Both the position numbers and the translations under genes were made by a program. A stretch of DNA of 64,000 bases from Sphingomonas jejuensis. GTDB lineage: Bacteria > Pseudomonadota > Alphaproteobacteria > Sphingomonadales > Sphingomonadaceae. Numbering within the stretch: position 1 is the stretch's first letter; each line of letters opens with the position of its first letter. The stretch covers positions 1,550,001-1,614,000 of the forward strand of contig NZ_JAATJE010000001.1 of NCBI RefSeq assembly GCF_011927695.1, read 5' to 3'. Below the pieces are notes generated by a model, which saw only the letters and a program-made list of their open reading frames with translations, was not told the DNA's origin and did no database searches. Of this stretch, positions 50,736 through 59,038 are shown piece after piece.

Positions 50736-52898
50736 TCAATCGCCGCGTCCGGGCGCGTGCGGAAAGGTCAGGGACTTATAGTGGTCGAGGTTGTGCGCCG
50801 GCGGCGCCGCACCGGGCGGCAGCGGCAGTTCGGATACCGACTGGAAATAGGCGACGCTCGCATCCCGCCACCACCGCGCTTCATTCGCCTGGATGTCCAG
50901 GAACGTCGCCGTCTTGGCATGGCGTTCCGCATCGACGAACGGCCTTGTCCGGCTCCACAGGCGGTCCATCTCCGCCACGCGTGCAACCCCGCGATCGTAG
51001 CGGGCGATCAGCCCGGCCCACAGCGTCTCTCCCGTCGACAGCCGATGATCCCAAGGAAGATGATGGAACCACAGGAGGAGGTTGTCCGGCGTGGTTGCCG
51101 GATCGCCGAAGCGCCGCGCGACCGCCGGTGCATATTGCGACACCGCGTTGCTGCCGGTCACCGAGCGATCGAAGCCGATCCCCTCCCGGTCTGCCCGATG
51201 GTAGTAGGTCGGGTTCCACTCGGGCCTGGCCAGGTCGCCGACCCATGGTCCCGGTCCATAATGATGGTCCGTCGCCATCAGGTGCGCCAAGCCCAGCGGC
51301 GTCATGTAATCAACCACCGCCTCCCGCGACATCATCAGGATGTCGGTCACCGGCGCGATTGCTTCGGCCCGCGGTGAGAAGGTCTGCGCCGCCCACTCCC
51401 GGGCGATCTCGTCGGCCGGCAGCGCCGCATCCCAGGCGAGCCGCCCGAACGCGTACCAGTTCGCCTGATTGAAGGTCGATCCGCTCCAGTCCCGGTCGTC
51501 GCCGATGTTGGCGACACCTGCGATGCCGGTCAGCCGATCGCCTTGTCCGCTCCCCGCCACCACATCCGCGACGGTGCCCGCCGGGTGGCCCGTGTCGGTA
51601 TCCAGCACCTCCTCGAACAGCGTGCCGAGATAGGCGATGTGCGTCGCGAAGCCGAGATACTCCTTGGTGATCTGCAGCTCCAGCATCAGCGGCGTCTGCG
51701 GCATGGCGCCGAACAGCGGGTGGAACGGCTCGCGCGGCTGGAAGTCGATCGCGCCGTTCTTCACCTGCACGATGACATTGTCGTCGAACCGGCCGTCGAG
51801 CGGCTGGAACTCGGCATAGGCCTGCTTGGCACGGTCCGCCGCGTCGGTCTCCGAATATACAAAGGCGCGCCACATAACGACCCCGCCATGCGGTGCGAGC
51901 GCCCGGGCGAGCATGTTCGCGCCCTCGGCATGGCTGCGGCCATAATCGCCGGGGCCCGGCTGCCCCTCTGAGTTGGCCTTGACGAGAAAACCGCCGAAAT
52001 CAGGGATGCGGGCGTAAATGCGATTCGCCGTCTGCGCCCACCATCTTCCGACGGCGGGGTCGACAGGGTCGGCGCTCTGCAGTCCGCCGATCTCGATCGG
52101 CGCGGAAAAGCGCGCGGAGAGGTACACCTTGATGCCGTACGGGCGCAGCATATCGGCAATCGCCGCGACCTTCTCCAGATAGCGGGGCGTCAGGATCTCG
52201 GCGCTGGCATTGACGTTGTTCAGCACCGTCCCATTGATGCCGATCGATGCGTTGGCGCGGGCGTAATCCGTCAGCCGCGGGTCGCGCCAATCCGGAAGCA
52301 GCCACCAGTCCCAGAGTGAATCGCCGGCATAGCCACGCTCGACATGCCCATCGAGGTTGTCCCAGTGATTGAGGACCCTGAGGCGCACCTTCGGCGCCGA
52401 TCGAAGGTCCAGCACGTCGATCGCGCGCCCCTGCCCCAGGTGACGCAGAAGACCGAAGCTGCCGTAGAGCAGCCCCTGCTCCGTTCGCGCCCCGATCACG
52501 GTCACCGGCACGCTGCCGACGCTCGCGGAGCGCAGCACGAACCCTTCGTCGCCAAGTCCCCGTAGGTCGACTCCGGCCTCGCGCAGCCTGGGATCGCCTT
52601 CCCGCAGCATCAGGATCGTCCCCGCCTGCAGGCGCGTGGTGCGGATCGGCGCGCGACCGACCATGCCCGCCAGCCCTCGCTCCAGCTCGGCCGCAGCGAC
52701 GGCCGCGACCGGCCCGGGTTCCGGGGGCAGCATGATGGCGGTCAGCGCCGGCCGAATAGCCGCAGCCTCGGCTTCGGCCAGCGGCGCGTAGCGCAGCCAC
52801 AGGCGGAAGCCATCCTCCGCCGATGCGGCCGCAGGCAGCAACAGCACCGCCATCGCAATCAGCAATCGTCGCACCCGTGTGATGATCGGCCTTGCCAC
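50736..52898 (-). CDS. GH67 alpha-glucuronidase
   Basis: 720 residues from a GTG at 52898 behind GGGAGGAG; the frame stays open through the antisense of the next gene, but the signal peptide VRRLLIAMAVLLLPAAASAE fixes the start. Removes 4-O-methyl-glucuronic acid from the non-reducing end of xylo-oligosaccharides. Family segments: LRVLNHWDNLDGHVERGYAG, DYARANASIGINGTVLNNVN, GGFLVKANSEGQPGPGDYGR, LQITKEYLGFATHIAYLGTL and EWNPTYYHRADREGIGFDR with the expected acidic residues. Normal GH67 length. First gene of an operon with xylD; a xyl-box lies in the divergent promoter region. Confidence 0.93.
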   Translation of the reverse strand: MARPIITRVRRLLIAMAVLLLPAAASAEDGFRLWLRYAPLAEAEAAAIRPALTAIMLPPEPGPVAAVAAAELERGLAGMVGRAPIRTTRLQAGTILMLREGDPRLREAGVDLRGLGDEGFVLRSASVGSVPVTVIGARTEQGLLYGSFGLLRHLGQGRAIDVLDLRSAPKVRLRVLNHWDNLDGHVERGYAGDSLWDWWLLPDWRDPRLTDYARANASIGINGTVLNNVNASAEILTPRYLEKVAAIADMLRPYGIKVYLSARFSAPIEIGGLQSADPVDPAVGRWWAQTANRIYARIPDFGGFLVKANSEGQPGPGDYGRSHAEGANMLARALAPHGGVVMWRAFVYSETDAADRAKQAYAEFQPLDGRFDDNVIVQVKNGAIDFQPREPFHPLFGAMPQTPLMLELQITKEYLGFATHIAYLGTLFEEVLDTDTGHPAGTVADVVAGSGQGDRLTGIAGVANIGDDRDWSGSTFNQANWYAFGRLAWDAALPADEIAREWAAQTFSPRAEAIAPVTDILMMSREAVVDYMTPLGLAHLMATDHHYGPGPWVGDLARPEWNPTYYHRADREGIGFDRSVTGSNAVSQYAPAVARRFGDPATTPDNLLLWFHHLPWDHRLSTGETLWAGLIARYDRGVARVAEMDRLWSRTRPFVDAERHAKTATFLDIQANEARWWRDASVAYFQSVSELPLPPGAAPPAHNLDHYKSLTFPHAPGRGD

Positions 52899-52936
52899 GG
52901 CTCTCCTCCCGCGCCACCCCGGTCTCGGCCGGACCT

Positions 52937-52965
52937 TTGCGCGCTTGGTCAAAGCGTTATCATGG
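52937..52965 (+). promoter_or_regulatory. Putative promoter of the DUF6445 gene
   Basis: TTGCGC (52937-52942), 17 bp, TCATGG (52960-52965). The operator starts on the fifth -10 base. Nearly the same elements as at 39918. The GH67-xylD promoter should be on the opposite strand nearby, but I could not place it. Confidence 0.45.
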
Positions 52966-52975
52966 TAGCGCTCCC
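52964..52975. promoter_or_regulatory. xyl-box-like operator 4 (GGTAGCGCTCCC)
   Basis: AGCGCT-centred dyad in the 114 nt between GH67 and the DUF6445 gene, so it could repress both divergent transcripts. Confidence 0.55.
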
Positions 52976-53012
52976 GCGCAAGGGCCGGGCATGGTGGCAG
53001 CGGGGAAAGATC

Positions 53013-53759
53013 ATGTCCAACGCGGAAGATGATCAGGGTCTGACGACGATCGCTCCCCTTGCGCCGGTCAGCACTCGGCTTGGTCGCGAAGGCGAGCAGC
53101 TGCTGAAGATCGAACGGCTGCTTTCCGATCCTTCCCCGCTCATCCGGGCGGCGGCGGTCGCGCGGTACACGCCCGCTTATGGTCCCGCCGGGGGCTATCC
53201 CGGCATCCGGGCGCCCGCGCCTCCTGCCTATGTGCGGGCGGTCGCTCTCGCCCTGTTCCCGCTCATCCGGGACGTCTTTGCTCTGGGCGACGTGCGGCTG
53301 GGTCGCGCCGAGGCCACGCTCTCGCTGGTGACGCTGCCGCCGGACACGCTCGTCCCCGCACAGCGCGTGCCGCATGTCGACACGCATCATCCCCTTCAGT
53401 TCGCAATCCTTCATTATCTTTGTGGGGAGGAGTTCGGCGGCACCGCCTTCTTCCGACATCGTGCCACCGGATTCGAGACATTGGCGCCCGATCGGCAGGA
53501 TCTGTTCGACACCGCGCAGGCTGACGAGCAGCGCGGCCATCCGCCGGAAGGGTATCGGGTGGGATCGGACCGCTGGTTCGAGGAGATCGGGCGGGTCGAC
53601 GCGGCCTTCAACCGCGTCGCCGTCTATCGCAGCCGGCTGCTGCATTCCGGTGTGATCGCATCGCCGGAACGCCTCTCCGCAGATCCGGCGCGCGGGCGGT
53701 TGACCGCCAACATCTTCCTGACGCTGCGGCAGAACGCGACCGCCGGCGGCACGTCCTGA
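53013..53759 (+). CDS. DUF6445 family protein, 2-oxoglutarate-oxygenase-like
   Basis: 248 residues from the ATG at 53013 (GGGGAAAGA upstream). No signal peptide. The core has an iron-triad-like pattern: His-x-Asp in RVPHVDTHHPLQFAILHYLC, a distal His in YRSRLLHSGVIASPERL and an Arg in GRLTANIFLTLR that could hold 2-oxoglutarate. This fits the DUF6445 family found beside TonB receptors and halogenase-family genes in sphingomonads. Target unknown; prolyl-hydroxylase-like chemistry on a protein is a hypothesis. Convergent with TonB receptor 2, sharing a terminator. Confidence 0.72.
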   Translation: MSNAEDDQGLTTIAPLAPVSTRLGREGEQLLKIERLLSDPSPLIRAAAVARYTPAYGPAGGYPGIRAPAPPAYVRAVALALFPLIRDVFALGDVRLGRAEATLSLVTLPPDTLVPAQRVPHVDTHHPLQFAILHYLCGEEFGGTAFFRHRATGFETLAPDRQDLFDTAQADEQRGHPPEGYRVGSDRWFEEIGRVDAAFNRVAVYRSRLLHSGVIASPERLSADPARGRLTANIFLTLRQNATAGGTS

Positions 53760-53764
53760 ACGAC

Positions 53765-53801
53765 ATGGGGCGCCGCCCTTCGGCGACGCCCCATATCTTT
53801 T
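53765..53801 (+). terminator. Intrinsic terminator downstream of the DUF6445 gene
   Basis: Stem ATGGGGCG-C-CGCC / GGCG-A-CGCCCCAT with CTTC loop, then ATCTTTT. It begins 6 nt after the stop; the same hairpin, without a T run, lies beyond the convergent receptor gene. Confidence 0.8.
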
Positions 53802-53829
53802 CGTCCGGGGGCAGGTGCCCTGCCGCGCC

Positions 53830-56800
53830 TCAGAAGTTGAAGCGCGCCAGCATCGAGAAGCGGCGGTCGTTCATGAACCAGCCGCGCGGGATGATGCGGA
53901 TGTCGTCCTCCCCGCCCGGCCCCTGCACCGCGACCGAGGTCTTGGTAATCGAGTTGGTCAGGTTCACGCCCTGGATACCCAGGCGGAAGTTCGGCGTGAC
54001 CTGCACGAACACCGATGCGTCGAGCTGGCCGTACGCCTCCTGAAACACGGGGTCGTAGGGCACGATCACGTCGCGGGTGGTCAGCAGATACTGCGACCGC
54101 CAGCTGTAGGCCGCACGCAGCGACACGCCGCCATATTCGTAAAATGGCGTGATGTTCACCGTGTGCTTGGACAGGCCCTGAAGACCGAAGCCCGAGACGT
54201 CGACGTTGGACACCAGGCCATCCGCGACCGAGAGATCGCCCGGATCAAGCGTCGGCTGCGGCACGCCGGAGCTGTCGACATAGGTGTAGTTCGCCTGCAA
54301 CCCCAGGCCCGCCAGTGCGCCGGGCAGGAAGTCGTAGGTCTGCTGGTACGCGATCTCCACACCCTTCACGGTTCCGGTATCGGGCGAGTTGATCTCGCGC
54401 GTCACCACGCCTTCGAAGGTCTGCCCGTTGTTGGTGAAGCTCTGCCGCTCCGTCGCGAACACGACGACGCCCTTCACCCGCTTGTAGAAGCCCGAGAGCG
54501 TCAGCGAGCCGACATCGTCGAAATACCACTCGGCCGTCAGGTCGAAATTGTCGGCAGTCACCGGCAACAGGTCGGGCGACCCGGCGCGGATGCCCGCACC
54601 CTCGATGCGCACCTGGCCCTCGCCGGAGATGATCCCGTCGTTGGGATCGTCCGTCGCCAGGTTCGGCGTCACCGTCAGCTGCGCGCCCGGCGGCGTCTGC
54701 GGGCCGATGCTGATCGGGTAGTAGTTGCGGATCTGCGTCGTGTTGGGCGGCGAGATCCCCTTGAAGTAGGCCGCGCGGAACTGCACCCCGCCGCCGACCT
54801 CAAGCCGCAGGTTCACCGCGGGCAGCACATAGTCGTAGCTCAGCTCGAAATCGTTCGGCTCGACCGCCGCGTTCGAGAAGGCGCGCGCCGCCGCACGGGC
54901 CTGCGGATTGCTGTAGAGGAAGGCGCAGCCCGCCGGCACCGTCGGTGTCGTCGGCGGGGTTTCGCCCGCCTGCGGATTCACGATCTGCCGGATCGCCGTG
55001 CGGCAGGTCGCGTCGTCGGTCAGCGGGTCGGTGCCGCCGAACTGGAAGAAGCCGCCGCTGGTCCGCTCGGTCTTGCTGTACCGCACGCCGACGTTGCCGG
55101 TGAAGCGGACGCCGTTGTCGAACTCCTGCTCCAAGTTCGCCATGATGTAGGCGGCGTTGTTGATCTCCTCGATCGGGTTCACCTCGCCCGGCAGGTAGGG
55201 CGAACCCGCAAGCACGCCCGGCCGCTCGGCAAGCGGAACCCAGCCGGTCGCTCCACCGGTCGGCACCGAACCCGCCGGCAGCCACTCGTCGCGGATGCTC
55301 TTCGCAAAGGCGATGTAGGACGCATAGTCCTTCGCCGGCTGGCCGGAATAATAGAGCCGCCCGAGCGCCGGTGACGGCACCTGCCCGCGCATGAAGTCGC
55401 CGAAGATGAAGGAGCGGTAGGATCCGACCTGCGAGTTGGGGCCGGTCTGGTCCGCGCCGGCGCCGCCGATCTGCTCGTCCAGCCAGACGGGACCGCCATT
55501 GCCCCACTGCTCCGACAGCACACCCCAGTTGTAGGTCGAGTTGCGGGCGATCTGGTCGCGATCGGCATAGCGATAGCCGGCGCGGATCGACTGCAGGAAG
55601 CCGGTTTCCGGGAAGCTCAGTTCGGCATCGAAGCGAAACGCGTCGGAGTTGCCCGACGATTCCTCCACATGGTCCATCGCCGAGCGCCAGAAGGTGCTGG
55701 CCGGATCAAGGAAGCCGTTCGTCCCTGCCAGATAGGTGGGATAATTGGCCGACGATCCCGGTGTTCCGATGCACTGGCCCTGCGCGTTGGTCGCCACCGT
55801 CTCGCAGGTCTGCGGCGCAACGAAGCGCACCTCGGGCAGGTCCTTGCCGCGCAGGTCGATGAACACGTCCTGGTAGGACGACGTCCACAATCCGTTGTCG
55901 ACAACCTCGCCACGCGATTCGACATGGCTGTAGTCGAACACGAAGCCGAGCCGATCGCTCGGATCCCAGCGGAAGTTGAAGCCATAGTCGTCGGTGACGC
56001 TCTGCTCCTCGTGGCCGCGATACTGGTTGTTCGACTGGAGGCCGAAGGCGGGCGTGCGCGTGCCGGCCAGGTTGGGGCCGGTGCCGGGTGCCGTCTGCTG
56101 GTCGGCGCGCCATCCGGTCGGGCCGGTGATCAGGCCCTGGTCGAACAGGTCGTCGTCGTCGAACGACACGGTGGTGCCGGCGCGCGCGCGGCTGTCGCCG
56201 GCTGCCGTCACGTTGTCCGTCGCGATCTCGATGGTGTTCTCGGTCCAGGACTGGCGCGCGTCCGACCGGAGGAACTGGAAGATCGCTTCCATCGAGCCGT
56301 CGTTGCTGCGCCACTGCGCGGCGGCGGCATAGCCATAACGCTCACGGTTGAAGTCCTGCGTGCCCATCACGGCGCCGCGCGGGAAGATGCCGCTGCCGGT
56401 CTGCGTCGCGCCGTCGAACGGCACCACGTCGGTGCGCGTGCCGTTGCTGTACACCGGGCGCGTCCGGAAGCTGGACACCTGCAGGCGGTCGTTCCGCGTG
56501 AACAGCTGCGAGTAGACGATGCTGCCCAGGATGCCGATGTCGCCGATGCCGGTTTCCCAGCGCGTGCTGCCGGTCAGCGACAGCGTCGGGGCCGACCTGT
56601 TGACGAAGTCGCCGTAATTGATCTCCGCCGATCCCGCGAGATAGGACTTGGCGCTGTCGAAGGGCTTGCGCGTGCGCAGGTTGACGATGCCGGAAATGCC
56701 GCCCTCGATGCGGTCCGCCGACGGCGACTTGAACACGTCCACGCCGCCGAGCAGCTCGGACGGCACGTCCTGGAAGCCGAGCGAGCGGCCATTGAGGGCG

Positions 56801-57366
56801 GAGAACGCCTCGCGGCCGTTGAATTCCGACCGCACATAGGTGAGGCCGCGCACGGTCGCCTGCGATCCTTCCACGGAGAAGTGGTCGGGATCGACGCCGG
56901 CGGCAAAGCGGCTGATCGACACGCCCGGGATGCGCTGCAGGGTCTCGACCACCGACCGGTCGGGCAACGCGCCGATGTCTTCCGACGTGACCGAATCCAC
57001 GATCACGTTGGAGTCACGCTTGATCGACTGGGCGTTCTGCAGCGACTGCCGGTAGCCGGTGACGATCACGTCCTCTTCGGAGGCGGTGGCGTCATCGTCC
57101 GTCAACGCGGCCGGCGGCGTCGAGGTTGCCGGCGTCACCCCCAGCGCCTCGGCAGACGATCCGCCGCTCGCGCCCGTCGTTCCCTGCGCCGGCGGCGTCG
57201 TGCGCGGCTGCGATGCCTGGGCGGTGGTGGCTGCGGTCGCCTGCTGCGCAAGCGCGGGGGTCCCGGCTCCAGCACCCGCAAGGACGAGCACGGAACAGCC
57301 CGACCACAGGCCGGACATCGCGCCGCGGCGCGAACGAGACATGACTCGAGGTTCGGCCTTCAGCAA
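53830..57366 (-). CDS. TonB-dependent receptor 2 (TonB-Xanth-Caul type)
   Basis: About 1178 residues from a TTG at 57366 that follows GGGAGGG; the ATG at 57342 is the alternative. The longest open start (57408) would place the operator inside the coding region, so I reject it. Signal peptide around VLVLAGAGAGTPALAQ, then a Thr/Ala/Pro-rich linker, TonB-box-like EEDVIVTGYRQSLQ, and a plug with SVTSEDIGALPDRSVVETLQ and GSQATVRGLTYVRSEFNGRE. The large barrel ends ERRFSMLARFNF-like (NDRRFSMLARFNF). Imports oligosaccharides across the outer membrane. Two operator-like dyads precede it; halogenase-family genes diverge upstream. Confidence 0.92.
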   Translation of the reverse strand: MLKAEPRVMSRSRRGAMSGLWSGCSVLVLAGAGAGTPALAQQATAATTAQASQPRTTPPAQGTTGASGGSSAEALGVTPATSTPPAALTDDDATASEEDVIVTGYRQSLQNAQSIKRDSNVIVDSVTSEDIGALPDRSVVETLQRIPGVSISRFAAGVDPDHFSVEGSQATVRGLTYVRSEFNGREAFSALNGRSLGFQDVPSELLGGVDVFKSPSADRIEGGISGIVNLRTRKPFDSAKSYLAGSAEINYGDFVNRSAPTLSLTGSTRWETGIGDIGILGSIVYSQLFTRNDRLQVSSFRTRPVYSNGTRTDVVPFDGATQTGSGIFPRGAVMGTQDFNRERYGYAAAAQWRSNDGSMEAIFQFLRSDARQSWTENTIEIATDNVTAAGDSRARAGTTVSFDDDDLFDQGLITGPTGWRADQQTAPGTGPNLAGTRTPAFGLQSNNQYRGHEEQSVTDDYGFNFRWDPSDRLGFVFDYSHVESRGEVVDNGLWTSSYQDVFIDLRGKDLPEVRFVAPQTCETVATNAQGQCIGTPGSSANYPTYLAGTNGFLDPASTFWRSAMDHVEESSGNSDAFRFDAELSFPETGFLQSIRAGYRYADRDQIARNSTYNWGVLSEQWGNGGPVWLDEQIGGAGADQTGPNSQVGSYRSFIFGDFMRGQVPSPALGRLYYSGQPAKDYASYIAFAKSIRDEWLPAGSVPTGGATGWVPLAERPGVLAGSPYLPGEVNPIEEINNAAYIMANLEQEFDNGVRFTGNVGVRYSKTERTSGGFFQFGGTDPLTDDATCRTAIRQIVNPQAGETPPTTPTVPAGCAFLYSNPQARAAARAFSNAAVEPNDFELSYDYVLPAVNLRLEVGGGVQFRAAYFKGISPPNTTQIRNYYPISIGPQTPPGAQLTVTPNLATDDPNDGIISGEGQVRIEGAGIRAGSPDLLPVTADNFDLTAEWYFDDVGSLTLSGFYKRVKGVVVFATERQSFTNNGQTFEGVVTREINSPDTGTVKGVEIAYQQTYDFLPGALAGLGLQANYTYVDSSGVPQPTLDPGDLSVADGLVSNVDVSGFGLQGLSKHTVNITPFYEYGGVSLRAAYSWRSQYLLTTRDVIVPYDPVFQEAYGQLDASVFVQVTPNFRLGIQGVNLTNSITKTSVAVQGPGGEDDIRIIPRGWFMNDRRFSMLARFNF

Positions 57367-57379
57367 TCCACCCTCCCGT

Positions 57380-57391
57380 TGTAGCGCTAAC
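57380..57391. promoter_or_regulatory. xyl-box-like operator 5 (minus-strand GTTAGCGCTACA)
   Basis: Upstream of TonB receptor 2. On the minus strand TGATGT (57395-57390) would be the -10, again with the dyad starting on its fifth base. Confidence 0.6.
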
Positions 57392-57413
57392 ATCACCGAG
57401 TTGCGCATTTGAT

Positions 57414-57425
57414 GGTGACGCTACC
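57414..57425. promoter_or_regulatory. xyl-box-like operator 6 (GGTGACGCTACC)
   Basis: Second, less symmetric dyad centred 34 bp from operator 5 in the same divergent region; it overlaps the expected -35 position of the receptor promoter. Two sites about three helical turns apart would suit cooperative LacI-type binding. Confidence 0.45.
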
Positions 57426-57547
57426 AACCAGCTGGTCGGACGATCAAGCCCCGCTGCGAAAAGTTTCTGCACTGTTGCCGAACTCACACCATCGCCCGAT
57501 TTCGGGACCGTTGACGGGGTGCATCGGTGCGCTAGGTTTCGCGCCCC

Positions 57548-59038
57548 GTGGAGCAGGATCGCATCAGGACCGTGTTGATCGTCGGCGGCGGCACCGCCGG
57601 CTGGATGACCGCGGCTGCCTTGGCTCACAAGCTTGCTGATACCGGTATCGCCGTCACTCTCGTCGAGTCGGAGGAGATCGGCACCGTGGGCGTGGGGGAA
57701 GCCACCGTGCCGCACATCCGGCACTTCAACGCCAGCCTCGGCTTCGACGAAGCCCACTTCATGTCGGAAACGCAGGCGACCTTCAAACTCGGCATCGAGT
57801 TTCGCAACTGGGGGCGGATCGGCGACAGCTATATCCACCCGTTCGGCGTGTTCGGCGCGCCGATCGATGGCGCCGAATTCCATCATCACTGGGTCCGGCT
57901 CCACCACGCCGGGCAGGCCGCCCCGTTCGATCATTATTCCTTGCCGTGCGAAATGGCGCGCACCAGCCGCTTCGCGCATCCGTCGACCGATCCGGCCTCG
58001 CCGCTGTCGACCTTCTCCTACGCCTATCAATTCGATGCGCTGCTCTACGCCCGTTACCTCCGGCGCTATGCAGAAGGTCGCGGCGTGCGGCGGACCGAAG
58101 GGCGCGTGGTCTCCGTCGACCGCAGCGAGGACAGCGGCGATGTCGCAGCCGTGCGGCTGGCGGACGGACGCGTGCTTGCCGCCGACTTCTTTGTCGACTG
58201 CTCCGGCTTTCGCGGGCTCCTGATCGAAGGGGCGCTCGGCGCGGGCTATGAGGATTGGAGCCACTGGCTGCCCTGCGACCGGGCGGTGGCCGTCCCGTGC
58301 GAGCGCCGGCCCGACAGCGGCATCACGCCCTACACGCGCGCCACCGCCCTGGCCGCCGGCTGGGCATGGCGCATCCCGCTTCGCCACCGCACCGGCAACG
58401 GCCATGTCTATTCCAGCCGCTTCACCGATGATGACGCTGCGGAGGCGGCGCTGCTGGCTGAACTTGACGGGGCGCCGCTTGCCGACCCGCGCCGGCTTCG
58501 CTTCACCACCGGCAAGCGCCGGCGTCAGTGGATCGGCAACACGGTGGCGATCGGTCTCGCCGCGGGCTTCCTGGAGCCGCTCGAGTCCACTTCCATCCAT
58601 CTGGTCCAGCTTGCGATCGGCCGGCTGCTCGACCTTTTCCCGACGGGAAGCCCCGACCCGGTCGACGCGACCGAATTCAACCGGCTGATGGATGCCGAAT
58701 ATGATCGGATCCGCGACTTCCTGATTCTTCACTATTGCGCGACGCAGCGGGACGACACCGCCTTCTGGTCCTATGTCCGCACCATGGAACTGCCGCACAG
58801 CCTGGCAGAAGCCATCTCGCTGTTCCGCGCGCGCGGTGTTGTTCCGCTCTACCGCCACGGCATGTTCCTGGAACCGAGCTGGCTGGCCGTCTTCCTGGGT
58901 CAGCGCATGATCCCCGATGCCGTCGACCCTCGCGCCGCCCGAACCCCGGTCCCGGACAGCGCGGCGTCGGCGCAGGCATGGCGCGGCGCGCTTGTCGCCC
59001 AGGCTGCCTCCCTCCCTCCGCATCTGGCGGATGCATGA
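57548..59038 (+). CDS. Tryptophan-halogenase family flavoprotein (copy 2)
   Basis: 496 residues from a GTG at 57548. FAD motif TVLIVGGGTAGWMTAAALAH; VGEATVPHIRHFNASLGFDE; catalytic-type Lys80 in ATFKLGIEFRNW; complete WAWRIP (272-277); and GFLEPLESTSIHLVQLAIGR with the conserved Glu. So the flavin, Lys and WxWxIP features of flavin-dependent halogenases are all intact. Divergent from TonB receptor 2 across a region with two operator-like dyads; overlaps copy 3 by 4 nt. Substrate unknown; relatives from Brevundimonas and Xanthomonas act on free indoles in vitro, but their native substrates are not established as far as I know. Confidence 0.88.
   Translation: MEQDRIRTVLIVGGGTAGWMTAAALAHKLADTGIAVTLVESEEIGTVGVGEATVPHIRHFNASLGFDEAHFMSETQATFKLGIEFRNWGRIGDSYIHPFGVFGAPIDGAEFHHHWVRLHHAGQAAPFDHYSLPCEMARTSRFAHPSTDPASPLSTFSYAYQFDALLYARYLRRYAEGRGVRRTEGRVVSVDRSEDSGDVAAVRLADGRVLAADFFVDCSGFRGLLIEGALGAGYEDWSHWLPCDRAVAVPCERRPDSGITPYTRATALAAGWAWRIPLRHRTGNGHVYSSRFTDDDAAEAALLAELDGAPLADPRRLRFTTGKRRRQWIGNTVAIGLAAGFLEPLESTSIHLVQLAIGRLLDLFPTGSPDPVDATEFNRLMDAEYDRIRDFLILHYCATQRDDTAFWSYVRTMELPHSLAEAISLFRARGVVPLYRHGMFLEPSWLAVFLGQRMIPDAVDPRAARTPVPDSAASAQAWRGALVAQAASLPPHLADA

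Noticed and set aside
52899-53645. N-terminal extension of the GH67 frame by about 249 codons
   Set aside because: The extension is antisense to the DUF6445 gene. The signal peptide and ribosome binding site place the true start at 52898.
57367-57408. ATG at 57408 as start of TonB receptor 2
   Set aside because: It would put the xyl-box-like operator and the GGGAGGG ribosome binding site inside the coding sequence; starts at 57366 or 57342 fit better.
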